This document shows, one piece after another, positions 35,791 to 47,525 of a stretch of DNA of 64,000 nt. Under the pieces are notes generated by a model, which was given only the letters and a program-made list of their open reading frames with translations, did not search any database and was not told where the DNA came from. This DNA is from Bryum argenteum. Taxonomy: Eukaryota; Streptophyta; Bryopsida; Bryales; Bryaceae. Every line of letters begins with the position of its first letter. Positions within the stretch are counted from its first letter, which is position 1. The stretch spans positions 13,557,001 to 13,621,000 of the forward strand of contig CM073325.1 in NCBI GenBank assembly GCA_037043015.1. The letters run 5' to 3'. The position numbers and the translations under genes were made by a program.

Positions 35791-36308
35791 AGGCACCACA
35801 AGCCTTAGCTTGGTTGTTGAGGCTCATGGCCCACAGTGAGGAGGTCGTGGGTTCTACTCCTCATGCAGACCTCGTGCTCACCACCATGGTCCACCCAACC
35901 ACGATGGGGGGTTATTGTACCTCGTTGTATGGGTACCTCAAAGCCCTTTGGGAGATATACCATGTCGGATATCTCTAAGGCACTACACTAAATAGGTAGA
36001 TTAGTGTTAGATTTTTGTAAGATTTGAAAATGCTACAAGTTTTTACTTTTGGTACAAAAAATTTACCAAGAGTATTGATTCCAATACTATGTAAGGATCC
36101 CCATCTTGACCATTGCAGAGGGTAAAAATATTGACTAACAGTAAAAACTTACAGCTTGTTTATGTAAATTAGTGTATCTAACACTAATCTACCTATTTAG
36201 TGTAGTGGCCTCCATCAGTGCGATGACCTCCAGTCATACATCCAAGAACACGTCGAACAAACACTCTATTCACACCCGCCTCTGAATAGGTCAGAGTTTC
36301 TCTTTTTT
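35791..36308 (+). mobile_element. tRNA-type SINE, copy D (split by a MITE)
   Basis: Start AGGCACCACAAGCCTTAGC, A-box-like tagcttggttg, B-box-like gtcgtgggttctactcc. The family middle runs to about 35985, then the 217-bp TA MITE intervenes. The SINE resumes at about 36203 (gtggcctccat) but lacks about 60 bases present in copy A after that point. It ends attcacacccgcctctgaatagg and a T/C-rich tail. Confidence 0.8.
35986..36202. mobile_element. TA-flanked MITE, family T, inside SINE copy D (217 bp)
   Basis: Ends CACTAAATAGGTAGATTAGTG and its near reverse complement lie between TA (35984-35985 and 36203-36204). The uninterrupted SINE sequence (copy A has cattagtggc, about 40677 has tactaatggc) shows the TA target was duplicated. 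It differs from the copies at 8129 and 59702 next to the ends (AATAGG versus AATTTG). Confidence 0.9.
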
Positions 36309-37140
36309 CCTAGAACTTCCAAACCCAAAACTCACCTGAAGAAATGCTGTTGCACTGCATCTAGACCCACACATGTTCAGGTGAGACATTCCTTTTTTTT
36401 TATCCAAACAAAACAAAAAACAAAACCCCAATTTATTTTTTTTCCCTATTTTTTAAAAATATCCTCCTGAAAATCTCCGCCACAACAAGACAATGCATCT
36501 GGACGATCACAGGTTCAGATTCTTCACCAGGCAAATCCTGTACCATTGGTTATTCTTAGCCCCAAAATAACTCCTCGCCTCCTATTGCAGCATCATTGCC
36601 AGTTGACAATTTTCCAGTAAAAAAGTGAAATGAATAAAGACAAACAACCTTCATTGCATTTTCATTGAAACCCGGATGAGAAATAATAATAAGTCTGTAA
36701 GTTTTTTCTTTTATTAGTGCTCCATAATCAGTGCTTTTAGAGCTAATTAATTAAGTGATCCCTCACACGAGTTTTATAATCATATAACTGCAACTTTTTT
36801 GCCTGATTTATGTGGTTTTTTTAATTCTAAAGTTGTGGGTGAGACACCTTTTTGAACTTCGGTAATTAACATCAATTGCATACGTGTTTCATCTCCCATG
36901 CAAATAATAAATAACATGAAATATAAATTACTTAAATAATTAATGAATTGCACTTTTTTAGTTTAAAAAAAAGGCGATTGTATTTTTATATAAGTTGCTA
37001 ATGCAGCTTTGTTTTACTGAAGAAAATAATAATTCGAAGAACTCGAGATCATTGGTTTGGGATTCAATACTTATCATAAATTTTTGGTACTTTCATTTTT
37101 CCTAACCAATCAATGTATTGATCGATTCAGTTCGTAAAAA

Positions 37141-37224
<84 letters not shown>

Positions 37225-37742
37225 TAAGTTTTGAAACTTTTCTGTATAAGTTTATGTATATAAATAACAAGCATTTACAACCATTTTTTGCCTCTTAATC
37301 CTTCACTAACGTCTCAACTCATTTTTAGCAAAAAAGCACATTCTCAAAGGAAGTGCTATAGATGAAATGAAGGTAAAAAATTTACATCTTAATTGTACCA
37401 CCTTGAAGTAGACTTATTGTAAATCATGTGGACTGAAATTTGACTCATGAAGCCTTATAGATTGTAAGATCATAACGTGATAATACTTAATTCAAACTGC
37501 AAATTTTCATCATTTTCACTTTCGTTTGAAAATTCTATCAACAAATTGATTGCAATAAAAAAATCATTGACTATGAAGTTGTTTGCCTTCATTTCAAGAA
37601 CACCCTTGCACAAAATAAAATAAAATAAACTAAAAAAAAACAAAAAAAATGTCAAAAGAATTCATTGGCTCATATCGTAGCCGTCTATCAAGGTTTCTAC
37701 CACTAAAAGTAGACTCTAATTGGAATCCATCCTACTAATTAA
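36309..37742. other. Intergenic; (TA)n microsatellite
   Basis: A pure TA microsatellite spans about 37146-37221. No gene or RNA is recognised; the rest is AT-rich. Confidence 0.55.
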
Positions 37743-38196
37743 CCCCTAACTTTCCTTGAAGCCTGAAATGGGCTTTTGCAATTCCGGGCAGCCTAGTTGA
37801 AGGGGTTAGAAGTAATATTTTTGACTAAGAATTTTATCGGGTCCTCCTTATACTGCAAAGTGTATGTGGTAAAATTTGCAAAGTCAAATTCCAATTTTTG
37901 AGTCTTCTAGGACGATCCTTGGGTTGCGAGCCGAGATGGGGCAGCTCAAAAAAGTAACTTTTTTGATTATTATTTTTTTTGTTACTTTTTTGAGCTGCCC
38001 CATCTCGGCTCGCAACCCAAGGATCGTCCTAGAAGACTCAAAAATTGGAATTTGACTTTGCAAATTTTACCACATACACTTTGCAGTATAAGGAGGACCC
38101 GATAAAATTCTTAGTCAAAAATATTACTTCTAACCCCTTCAACTAGGCTGCCCGGAATTGCAAAAGCCCATTTCAGGCTTCAAAGAAAGTTAGGGG
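37743..38196. mobile_element. Near-perfect foldback element (454 bp), TTAA-flanked
   Basis: Two arms of 216 bases each (37743-37958 and 37981-38196) are reverse complements with one mismatch that I can find, separated by a 22-base T-rich loop. The ends read CCCCTAACTTTC and are flanked by TTAA (37739-37742 and 38197-38200). Partial relatives lie at 1-133, 23035-23150 and 27660-27797. A transcript would form a very long hairpin. It has no coding capacity. Confidence 0.93.
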
Positions 38197-38200
38197 TTAA

Positions 38201-38640
38201 AGTTGAGATCTAATAGTGTATGGAGGAGATATAGCTCCTCAAATTTCATTCACCTTGTCACTTTTTTCATTGTAGAAACATTCGATTGCATATTCAATAC
38301 CAAGTAATTTGGATCAAAAGTCTTCTTACTACTATTACATCTTAAGATTAGATGAAAACTATATTTGACTATACATAGTTGGTTTACAAGGGTATAACAT
38401 GCCTTATGTTTGAAATACCAATACCAAAAGTTGCCTTCACCTGATTGCATGCCCTAAGTCGTACTTCATTATGTGAAAATGAAACTTTGACTACACAAAA
38501 TACACTTGATTTGGGACCCAACCCAAGTGAGTTCGTCGATAATGGAGATTGAAAGGAACAGTTATGGCTATTCAAAGTTTCAATCCTTCATCCAAAATGT
38601 AGAAAAATGACATTGAGGATATTAAGGTTTAGCATACAAG
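38201..38640. repeat. Degraded family F-related repeat
   Basis: Shares with 28268-28757 and 45060-45535 the segments ggtataacatgccttatg, aaaagttgccttcac and tgatttgggacccaa, and ends aaaatgtagaaaaatgacat. The termini are eroded. Confidence 0.4.
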
Positions 38641-40339
38641 TGGCTTAGAGTACTGCCACCAATAGTTGTGCATCTGCACCCTACGTGTTAACCCAATTGC
38701 TCTTGCATCACCATTTTGCACCCGCTTTAAAGTTTAAACGGTCACTCAACCAAACTTCTTTTGTGTTCTGTTCTCCACTTTGTATTTGCCGTCTTTGTGT
38801 TACTTAGGGACGCTGTACATGGGGAGTCAAGCCATACTTGGGGTTGATAAAGAGCAAGTATATATATGTAAAATTTTACATCATAGGCTTGTTGTAGTTG
38901 TGCTCCATATAAACATGGGTGACCCTAAAAGTTCTCCAAAGAAACGATCAAATATAAAATTTTAAAAACTTTTGTCTATTACCATCGTTCTTACAAATAT
39001 TCTCACTGCATTATATTTATGCATTAAGTGTAGATTTTGGTTCAGTTTTGAAAACCAGTTGACTTATGGGACCAAAGTCAGGAAGCCGACCTTGTCTAAT
39101 AAGTTGATTTGATCCAAGTTTGAAGAAAATACGGTACTATGTTGGAGACCAATCAAATTTTTTGAAACACACGACCTCCTTATTTTGGTCCCTCATGTGC
39201 AACTGCCATGAGTCATCACTACGATAGAGAAGGCCTCCGGTCGGTCAAGAATGCTTGGCCAAGACATGGTTATATGAGGCAAATGGTAGATATGTCAGAG
39301 AAGAATTAAAGGCAATAAAAAATCTCTAATGGATTCTTGACCAATTGTAGTCTAAGCACCTAGAGGAGAAGTTTAGCGGTGATGTCCACCGCTGAAGACA
39401 AGTTCATCTAATGATGAAGATTTTTTGCGATCGATAAAAAAATCGAAATCCTCTACATTCAAATTGTATGAGAATACATCAACAATTTTTTTCTTTTCAT
39501 AAACATCAATATGCATATGTATGGCAATTTGAGTAAACTTCATATGAATTTTATTGCCAACTTGTGTTGTAGACTAATACTTTTCATGGTTCAATTTTAC
39601 TTTGAATACTAGAATTAACATGTCAAGGTCATATTATGTTCAATGTTATTAAAAAATAGTAATGTAAAACTTGGTCTTAAAACTCGTCCTTTTTTTGAGG
39701 CAGTTGATGGTTTGAATTGAATAGTAATAAGCACTTGAATTTCATCTTTATTGGTTATTTGTTGAATTTTCTTCTCTTTCCACACTAGTGTTGTCTATTG
39801 TAGTAAGACTCACGTGCTTGATAACGAAACCGGCTTAATACCATCAACGATTGATCAAATCATAATACTTACATTCATGGTGGTCATTTCCTCAAATCGG
39901 GTTAGCAAGTTTGTCCTCCTTGTCATGCTTGAAAACGGTCTTAAATTCTTTCGACATGCGTGAGCCGTGTGTTAAAATTTCAGGAATTACCACTATGATT
40001 TGTGCTTGAATTTGAACCCATATATCAACGCCTAATCAAGATCAATTATCAATAATATTATCTTGTTTACACATGTACACAAAAAGATGAAAAAATAAGC
40101 TCTAAGCCTTCAAAATGGCTTTAAAAAATTCACCACAACATGTGGAGCTAGAGTAGGAAGTGTATGTATACAATACCAAGTGGTTTGGGACTTAAAGAGA
40201 AGGCCGGGATGGATGACTAGCCCAAATGACTTCCATTAATAAGCATAAGGTACATGGTTTGATTCTTGCTCCCTACACCTGGGGTTTTAGGAAATCAAAT
40301 TTGAAATCAACGGTCGAGATCTTTTTTCGAAAATAATTC
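38641..40339. other. Intergenic; nothing recognised beyond one stray element end
   Basis: At 38804-38824 a copy of the left end of the 4010-4521 element occurs (cttagggacgctgtacatgg). No supported gene in 1.7 kb. Confidence 0.5.
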
Positions 40340-40438
40340 TTTTATTAACAAGGGCTTCACCGGAACAGTGATTTCTTGTCCGGCCTCAAGAGGCCGGACA
40401 AGAAATCACTGTTCTGGAGAAGCGCTTGATAAAAAAGT
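40340..40438. repeat. Compact perfect hairpin, about 48-bp arms
   Basis: Left arm 40340-40387 and right arm 40390-40438 pair around a 2-base centre (AA). The inner 26 bases (around GTTCTGG/CCGGAACAGTGATTTC ... GGCCTC) pair nearly without mismatch and the outer 20 with a few. Such a size fits a small MITE or a hairpin RNA precursor. Confidence 0.75.
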
Positions 40439-40612
40439 ACCGCCACCTAAGCCGCCATGTCATTTTTTTCATCCATGACAAATGTTTACTACCTTTTATT
40501 TCTTCACCAAGTGTAAACACCCACCAATCAAGAATGGCATTTTTGACCAATCGCAAGGGAGAAACGTCCTTCTTTTCTTGACCGGTGGACTTTTGCATCG
40601 TAGTGTAAATCA

Positions 40613-41137
40613 GTCATAAATTGTACAACCCATGTAGGTATTTCAAAGCCCTTTGATTGAATACCATTTGGGGATCTCTGAAGTACTAATGGCTAGGTAG
40701 GAACTAGCAAAGTGTTCAACTTCGAAAGGGTTGGTGGTACCAGCATTGGTGTTATGATCTCCAGGTGTACATTCAAGAATAGGTTGATTTTTAAATGCCC
40801 ATGGTGTCTAAAACAGGCAACCCAAAATTGGATCACAACATCTTTTGGACTTGGGCATAATGAATGAACCAATCTTGCAACCTCCTACAATGTTGTGTAC
40901 AACCCAACCTGCCCACCACAATCCTTTCAAAGCACAAAACCACTCCTACAAATTGTGATTTGAATTTTAAAAATTTCACTTTTTGAATGCATCATAAGAA
41001 GGTGACCAATTTGGCATAAAAATATGAGTGAAAAGATGATTACAGTGAGAGCTATAGAGCAGATTATGCTGGAAACAAGCCCCTGGGGCAGCCCAAACCA
41101 AAGAAAACACTCTATTCACACGGACCTCAAATAACTT
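40613..41137 (+). mobile_element. 3' half of a SINE, split by a family A MITE
   Basis: The SINE part runs from tgtaggtatttcaaagccc to caagaataggttga (about 40787), then resumes at about 41101 with aacactctattcac and cggacctc. The 5' promoter half is missing or too diverged to see. Confidence 0.6.
40788..41100. mobile_element. Family A MITE, degenerate, nested in a SINE
   Basis: The interior matches the copies at 6487 and 43751 (cccaaaattggatcacaacatcttttggac, cttgcaacctcctac, gtgagagctat). The ends have drifted (TTTTAAATGCCCATGG instead of CCCTTAAACGCCC) and the TTAA flanks are lost. Confidence 0.65.
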
Positions 41138-42267
41138 CGGACACCCCGGCCTCAAGCAAGTATACAGTTCTTCTTCTACAAAGTACTCAATAAAATCATG
41201 ATTCTGGGGGTACAAATTCATGATTTTGGGCCGTAAATAGAAAGCCAATTACACTCTGGGCGGCATGAAAGACGAGGTGAAACTGTACAAGGTACCACCA
41301 AACAGTGTACCTCCCCACTTTCATAACTTCTTAAAGTCAAAATTGATGAACAAGATCCAGCCGAAGCATGAGATCTTCATTCACAAAAGAGAAAACGGGT
41401 TACAACCTACACAAAACCATCATCCCAAAACGCAAATTAAAACCATCATTCCACACGAGACATCAATTGAACATTCAGTAACCTCACAAACGAAACCATC
41501 GTCCTCGCTCACGAGGAATTGCCGGCAACAAACATTCGCCACAAGAAAACAAAAGCAGTGAGCGGAGGAGGAGATTCGCGATGCAAGTGCAGCTAGCACG
41601 CAGTCAAGACCCCATAACTAATCACTCCAATATAGCAAGTATGCTTGCTATACAAAGGCCACAATTTGCTATACAAAGGCCACAAGTGCTATTCGCGGCC
41701 AAAGCCTCGCAGAGCCCGAGATATAAATACACAGCTCCGTCTTTTCCACGGAGTTTTGGCAAGCGCAGTTCAAGCAGCGGATGCCACTCCAGATGTCGCT
41801 CGGTGGAAAATCACAGGGGGCTCCGGCGCCGGCTGTCTGAAACCCTGAATTGGGAGCTTTTCATTGAATGAGGAATGTTATAATAGAAGCATTGATGCTA
41901 GGCTGCTAGCTGCTTTCCCTACTAGTCGTCGATCGTGAGCTTTTGTGGCCTTTGTGGCTACTGTTTATTATAAGCAGGCGTTGTTGGAGATGAGGACTGG
42001 CTGCTGACACTTGGATGGTTGCGCCTGTCTTGACAGTCTGGCTTGCTCCTTGGGATTAGTGTTGTTGTTGGTGATCCATTCTGGTCCTGAATGATTACAA
42101 GATGTTCCCTTCGATCTCTTGTGTTTCTTCAATAATTCGCTTCTTATGTCAATGAGTTGTTGACATTTCCAACTTCTGCAGTAGACTGTTCCGCCTGACT
42201 TCGGCCATGTTCTTTTTGTTGGCTTACGAGAATCTTTGTAATCACTGTTTTTATCAAGAAGAGAGGA
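41138..42267. other. Unresolved region with a TATA-like site and a tiny frame
   Basis: A good TATA-like ATATAAAT lies at 41721-41728. About 60 bases downstream an ATG (41781) opens only a 19-residue frame ending at 41840 (MPLQMSLGGKSQGAPAPAV). Longer frames at 41265-41561 and 41581-41871 are not recognisable, and the second runs through the TATA site. This may be a short-peptide or non-coding transcript start; the sequence alone does not decide. Confidence 0.25.
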
Positions 42268-42390
42268 ACTCCAGCCTATTTAGAGGTCAGCGTGAATAGA
42301 GTGTTTGTTCAACCTATCCTTGGATGTATGCCGGGAGGTCATCACACCAATGGCGGTACTGCTAATCCCTTACGGGGTGAATACTATGCT
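42268..42390 (-). repeat. 3' half of a SINE, reverse orientation
   Basis: Reversed, this reads the family's late part: ccgtaagggattagcag, tgccattggtgtgatgacctcc, tacatccaaggataggttg, aacaaacactctattcacgctgacctctaaata. It is well preserved, but the promoter half is absent. Confidence 0.75.
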
Positions 42391-43384
42391 AGTTCCTACA
42401 TACCCACTAAGGTAGACTATCCTAAATGCGCCACCTGAAGAGATCTGACCTATTTTTAGCACTACTAAATTCAAAATAAAATTATGACCACATTCGAAAT
42501 AGGTTTTCCGGAGGATTGCAAAAATTTGCAACATGTAATTCGCATTTGTGAATTTTGTACAAAATTCCAAAGTGCTAAGTAAGATTTGACCCAAATGCGT
42601 TATATACAAATGAGGTACATCTGTATTTTCACAATCTACAAATGAGGTACAGATCGCTTTTGGGTACAGAGCGCTTTTAGGATTGCCTACCATAGTGATA
42701 TCCGACATGGTGTCTTTATCAACTCATGTGGACTCGTAAGGTAGCATGCTTTATCATGGTGTTGCTACTATAGTAGGTGGCTCAAAAGCCGAAACCACTC
42801 ACTAGACCCATTCAAGCATGAGGTTCATTAAGGCCATGCAACTTTGAGATTCAATGTAATCATGGTGTACATTAGGTTGAGCAGTTTTGGGTACACTAGA
42901 CGTTTTCCTTTCAAATTTCATAACTAATTTATTCGATTAAGCCAAATTAATGATTTCAATTGGTCCAATCTTCAATGTACTCTACACACCTTCCCAAATT
43001 CCCCACTAAGCATGCCAATCCAAAATTTGAGAGGTTTCTGAGCCACTTACCATAGATCATGGTGCAAGACCAAAACGGTCCTCTAGGAGTTTAGGGTAAC
43101 TTTGGAGGAGGTAGATAATAGCTTGGAAAACACATACTCATTGTGAGCAATATAGATTGGATTGTCTTGGAAACACCCGTAGTTTTGACTTTATATGAAT
43201 TCTAGAAGGGTTCGAATATGATGATTCTAGAGAATTCAATTCTATGTTTACTTGGACATGCACATAAATTGCTCATGCGGCTACCTCCACTTCAAATTTG
43301 CCATGCTAAAAATTTTGCTATTATTGAGCATGTTACTTTAGAAGGTGCAATGACCTCCACACTTTGTGTTGGGAAATTCATTAA
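42391..43384. other. Intergenic; nothing recognised
   Basis: About 1 kb of AT-rich sequence with no supported gene or clear repeat. Confidence 0.5.
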
Positions 43385-43746
43385 TCCTTAAACGTCTAGC
43401 TATACAGATTGGGGCAACCCAAAATTGGATCACAACATCTTTTGGACTTGGGCATCATGAATAGTACACTTTTTGAACTTGGGCATTATGAATGATCCAA
43501 TCAATGATGAGCTTGCAACCTCCTACAAGGTTATGTACAACCCCAACCTACCTACCACAATCCTTTCAAAGCACAAAATCACTCATACAAATTATGATTT
43601 GAATTCTAAAATTTCACTTTTTGAATGCATCACAAGAAGGTGACCAGTTTGACATCAAAATATAAGTGAAAAGTTGAGTACATTGAGAGCTACATAGGAG
43701 ATTCTCTTGGAAAAGAGCCCCTCGGGTCACCTTAGACGTTTAAGGG
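43385..43746. mobile_element. TTAA-flanked MITE, family A, first of a head-to-tail pair (362 bp)
   Basis: The left end is TCCTTAAACGTCTAGC, slightly drifted; the right end reversed is CCCTTAAACGTCTAAGG. It lies between TTAA at 43381-43384 and 43747-43750. Same length and orientation as its neighbour, and alignable throughout. Confidence 0.85.
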
Positions 43747-43750
43747 TTAA

Positions 43751-44112
43751 CCCTTAAACGCCCATGGGGTCTAAAACGGGCAGCCCAAAATTGGATCACA
43801 ACATCTTTTGGACTTGGGCATCATGAATAGTGCACTTTTTGAACTTGGGCATCATGAATGGACCAATCAGTGACAAGCTTGCAACCTCCTACAAGGTTAT
43901 GTACAACCCCAACCTACCTACCACAATCCTTTCAAATCATAAAATCATACATACAAATTGTGATTTGAATTGTAAAATTTCACTTTTTGAATGCATCATA
44001 AGACTGTGACCAGTTTGACATCAAAATATAAGTGAAAAGTTGATTACAGTGAGAGCTACAAGGAAGATTCTGTTGGAATCAAGCCTCTTGGGCTTGCTTG
44101 GGCGTTTAAGGG
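43751..44112. mobile_element. TTAA-flanked MITE, family A, second of a head-to-tail pair (362 bp)
   Basis: Ends CCCTTAAACGCCCA and its reverse complement lie between TTAA at 43747-43750 (shared with the previous copy) and 44113-44116. The termini are the best preserved of the family, so it is probably younger than the first copy. Confidence 0.9.
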
Positions 44113-44116
44113 TTAA

Positions 44117-44583
44117 GATAGCCTTTTTAGCAACACTCTCATTACAAAGCTGAAGGGGCTTTATGTGTGTAAAAGTTTTATATGGTCCAATTAGACTAAA
44201 CAAGCACCCACATAGATGGGAAATGTTGGTTTTACTTGCAATCATGTGGTTTACTCGTATGGTCATCCTCTAAGTTTTTGGCATTTGAACGCCAAAAGAT
44301 TTCTACATTTCACATCACGTTCATACTTACACGTTCATTTGATAAAGTACGCAAAAATTCAATGTTTTCTCTACCCTTGATAGTACAAACATATAGTGGT
44401 GTTGGAACTTGTAACTTCCAACTTGTTTCATGATGTTATTCATACATATTTAATATCACATATCAATATAAATGGACCAAAAGGCTATTGAATTCTATTT
44501 CAAGTTTAGGTTATCATATATATTACATTTAGTGCTCTTATCATCATTGTTTTCAAATTTTTGAAGATTAATATAGACTTATT
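44117..44583. other. Intergenic; nothing recognised
   Basis: About 470 bases, AT-rich, no supported frame. Confidence 0.5.
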
Positions 44584-44934
44584 AGAGAAATCCGCTAAGT
44601 AGTCCCCAATTTGGACCTCAGTTGGTCCCTAATCCGTCGTTTCATGTCTAGTTTTTGGTTGTCCACTAAGTAGAGAAAACTGGGGACCAAATGCACCAAA
44701 TTGGGGACCAAATTAGTCGAAGTGGGGACCAAACTCAGAAAACCATTACAATCGATGCATTTCTTAGTTTAGTCCCCAGTTCAATTTTGTTCCCCAGTTT
44801 AGTCCCCAGTTCGGTTTTTGGTGCCCTGTTTGGTCCCCAATTCGATTCTAGTGCCCAGTTTTATGTTTTGGTCCCCAGTCCGACCAAAAGTGGGTGTTTG
44901 GGTCCCCAGTTTGCGCTACTTAGCGGATTTCTCT
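44584..44934. mobile_element. Foldback MITE with internal GGGGACC arrays (351 bp)
   Basis: Perfect 19-base ends (AGAGAAATCCGCTAAGTAG and its reverse complement) are flanked by ATT on both sides. The left half carries several copies of a word like ACTGGGGACCAAA. The right half carries the reverse word TTTGGTCCCCAGT in larger number, so the two halves can pair in several registers. A 3-bp duplication would fit a PIF/Harbinger-type mover, but the duplicated triplet ATT is not the usual TWA. Confidence 0.88.
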
Positions 44935-46788
44935 ATTATACTTGCAATATGTACAATTTATGTCTTATATTGATATAAAATCATATGTTTTGAAAGCTCA
45001 AAAGGCTCTATCCGTCTATAAACAAACATCATGAAAATAGCTTGGCTCAAATAGTAGTCCTACACTCAAGAACCATAACTCATTCACTTTGAACAGCCAT
45101 AACTCCCAAAAATCACCCAATTTTTCACTTTTTTCCATTGTAGAAACATAATTGCAAATCCAACTGCTCATGATCGTGGATTAAAAATCTTCGGAAGACA
45201 AAGTTGTTGAGGTGCATCTAAAGATCATACATTTCTAGAAAGAAATCATGAAAATCTATTCTTGATGGTACATAATTGGCTTGCAATGGTTATACATGCC
45301 AAATGTTTGAACACCCAAATACAAAAACTGCCTCTAGTAAAATGCATGCCATCTATTCATGATTTACTTCATGGATCTGCAATTTTTATCACTCATATTG
45401 GGCTTGATTTTTGACCCGACCTAAGTGATTTCGTCAAAAGCCGGATGAAGAAGTAGTATGGCTCTTCAAATTTTTTGCCCATCGTTGTCCAAAATGTTGT
45501 TTTTTGACACTATGGACATATAGGGGTGAGATGTTTTTTAATACTTACCAAAAAGAAAATACATGAGAGGTACAAGTAAAGTCTAACAAGGGTACTATTA
45601 GTGAACAATATCCAAATGGAATAATCTCTTTATCCAAAAACTTTGTAGACCTAAACATTTTGTTAGAGCATATGCAACCTTTGCTTAGCAAGTGGTCTCC
45701 ATTTTAGGCTAATCCAACTCCTCGACTGCACGTTCTCGTCGATAGCGTGCCACTCTTAGCAGCATGCCGCACTTGCTCACACGACGCCATCTAGGTCACA
45801 ACACCATATGACGCTAATCCAACTCCTCGCTAATCCAACTCCTCAACCGCACATTCTCGTGGATAGCGAGCCACTCTCTTTGAGCTCGACCTCACCTTCT
45901 TGTCATCACAATGAAACCTCCTAAAAGTGGTTTCTTGTTGTGCCGTGGCCATGCCAAGTGACACCAAGCTTGTGTAAAAAGCAATGTATCTAGAGACATC
46001 GTCTTGTTGTTGGCTTATGCATTGTGGCAAGAATCTTGTGACTAAGCACGCCTACACCCTCGTTGTGGCACCTTCTCCCCAGCTCAGCTTCGTACGTACA
46101 ACAAAATGTATTCACTTTGCCAACAGTTTTCAATTTTGAATAAGAATATCTCCTAATAAAGCACCATGTAAGTTTAAACACGAGAAGCGCCACACGTGTA
46201 AATTTCGACAATCACGCACTAAAGAGTGTAAAACTTTTAGAAGAAGGGGTTGAACTTGCAACCTCATGGCAACAATCTTTTGGGTACCCGTGCCACCATC
46301 ACTATGAGTAAAATCACAAATTTCTTGAAAGTCAACTTATACAAAGATAGAAACATTTTAAAAATAACTTTGTATTTAACCAAAAAAATAAAAAAGTACA
46401 TAACTCATCCCTACATTCATGCCAACTAAGACCACTGCAGTAAGTTATCCATGGAAAGGAATCGACCAACCAGATAATTCACACATCAAGCGTGACCAAT
46501 TACTAACTACAAAGGAGCAAAAAACAAAGTCGATGCATACACTTGCATCACATATTTCATCTCGAACAAGAGACAAGAAAAATTGGATGAATGAAGGACG
46601 GACGACAATGCGGGAGAATTACCCGCATCCTTTGAGCTTTTTGGAAGGCAGGGAGGCATTTGCGGCCCTGCCTGCAAACCAGTTGACCTGCTGCTACCGT
46701 AGAATCTCAAATTAGCGAGCCGTTAAGGTGCCGAAATTTACAGCGGCGAAAAAGGCGAAGAAACCTTTCATCACGGAATTCACCTTAA
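44935..46788. other. Intergenic with degraded family F repeat
   Basis: The part 45060-45535 shares segments with 28268-28757 (tggcttgcaatggttatacatgcc, tgcatgccatctattcatg) and ends near tttttgacactatggacatataggggt. From 45700 to 46740 there are a near-duplicate pair at 45714-45740 and 45822-45865 (ctaatccaactcctc) and unrecognised frames. No gene is supported. Confidence 0.4.
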
Positions 46789-47525
46789 CCCTAGAACGTC
46801 GGAGCCCATAACCGTGGCCTGAACTTTGATATGTCTTACTCTGAATCCTCCATTTCGCCACTTTACCTGAAAGTAAAATATTTTATTTATTTTTCGTAGA
46901 TGTGATCACATGCTTTTCATATGCTGTAAAAATTTCAGATTTTTTTGGGAAGATTTGAAATTCAAGTGAATTTTCAAAGAAAAACCAAAAATAATTCATA
47001 TCAAATACAAATCACTTTCAAAAAATCTGAAATTTTTGGAATAAGGGGACATTGTAGTGAAGAATAGCATGGTGTAATCCATGGTTTCGTGTCATGCTAT
47101 ATTTGAAAATTGAGAAAGAGACCCTATAGGCATGTAAACTTAAGGTGTCATGAAATCACTAGATATTAGGAATTTCTTGAAATTCTAACTTGGAGTAGAA
47201 ACAAGACTTGGTAAGATTCATTTTATGAATTGAGCTTGAACTCAAAAGAGATCATTTAGTTGCCTAAATTTGAGACTTAATAAAAGTAGGAAAAAGTTGC
47301 AGAAATGCACTGTGTGGTGACTTGTTTTTAACCATTCTTTCAACTTTCATACCACATGTGATCTTAGGAAATACCTTAAATGACCTCAAATGAATTCCAT
47401 GATATGCTATTATCATTCATAAATCCAATTACAAAAATCATGAATGAAATTCATCCCGCAATAATAGGTTACAGTGAAAATGTTCTGTTCATCGGACATA
47501 AAATGGCCGCTCCGACGTTCCAGGG
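46789..47525. mobile_element. TTAA-flanked element, family E (737 bp)
   Basis: Left end CCCTAGAACGTCGGAGC and right end reversed CCCTGGAACGTCGGAGC (one mismatch in 17) lie between TTAA at 46785-46788 and 47526-47529. The interior is AT-rich and non-coding. Of all TTAA elements here this terminus most resembles described piggyBac ends, which start CCCTAGAA in the best-known insect element. Confidence 0.85.
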
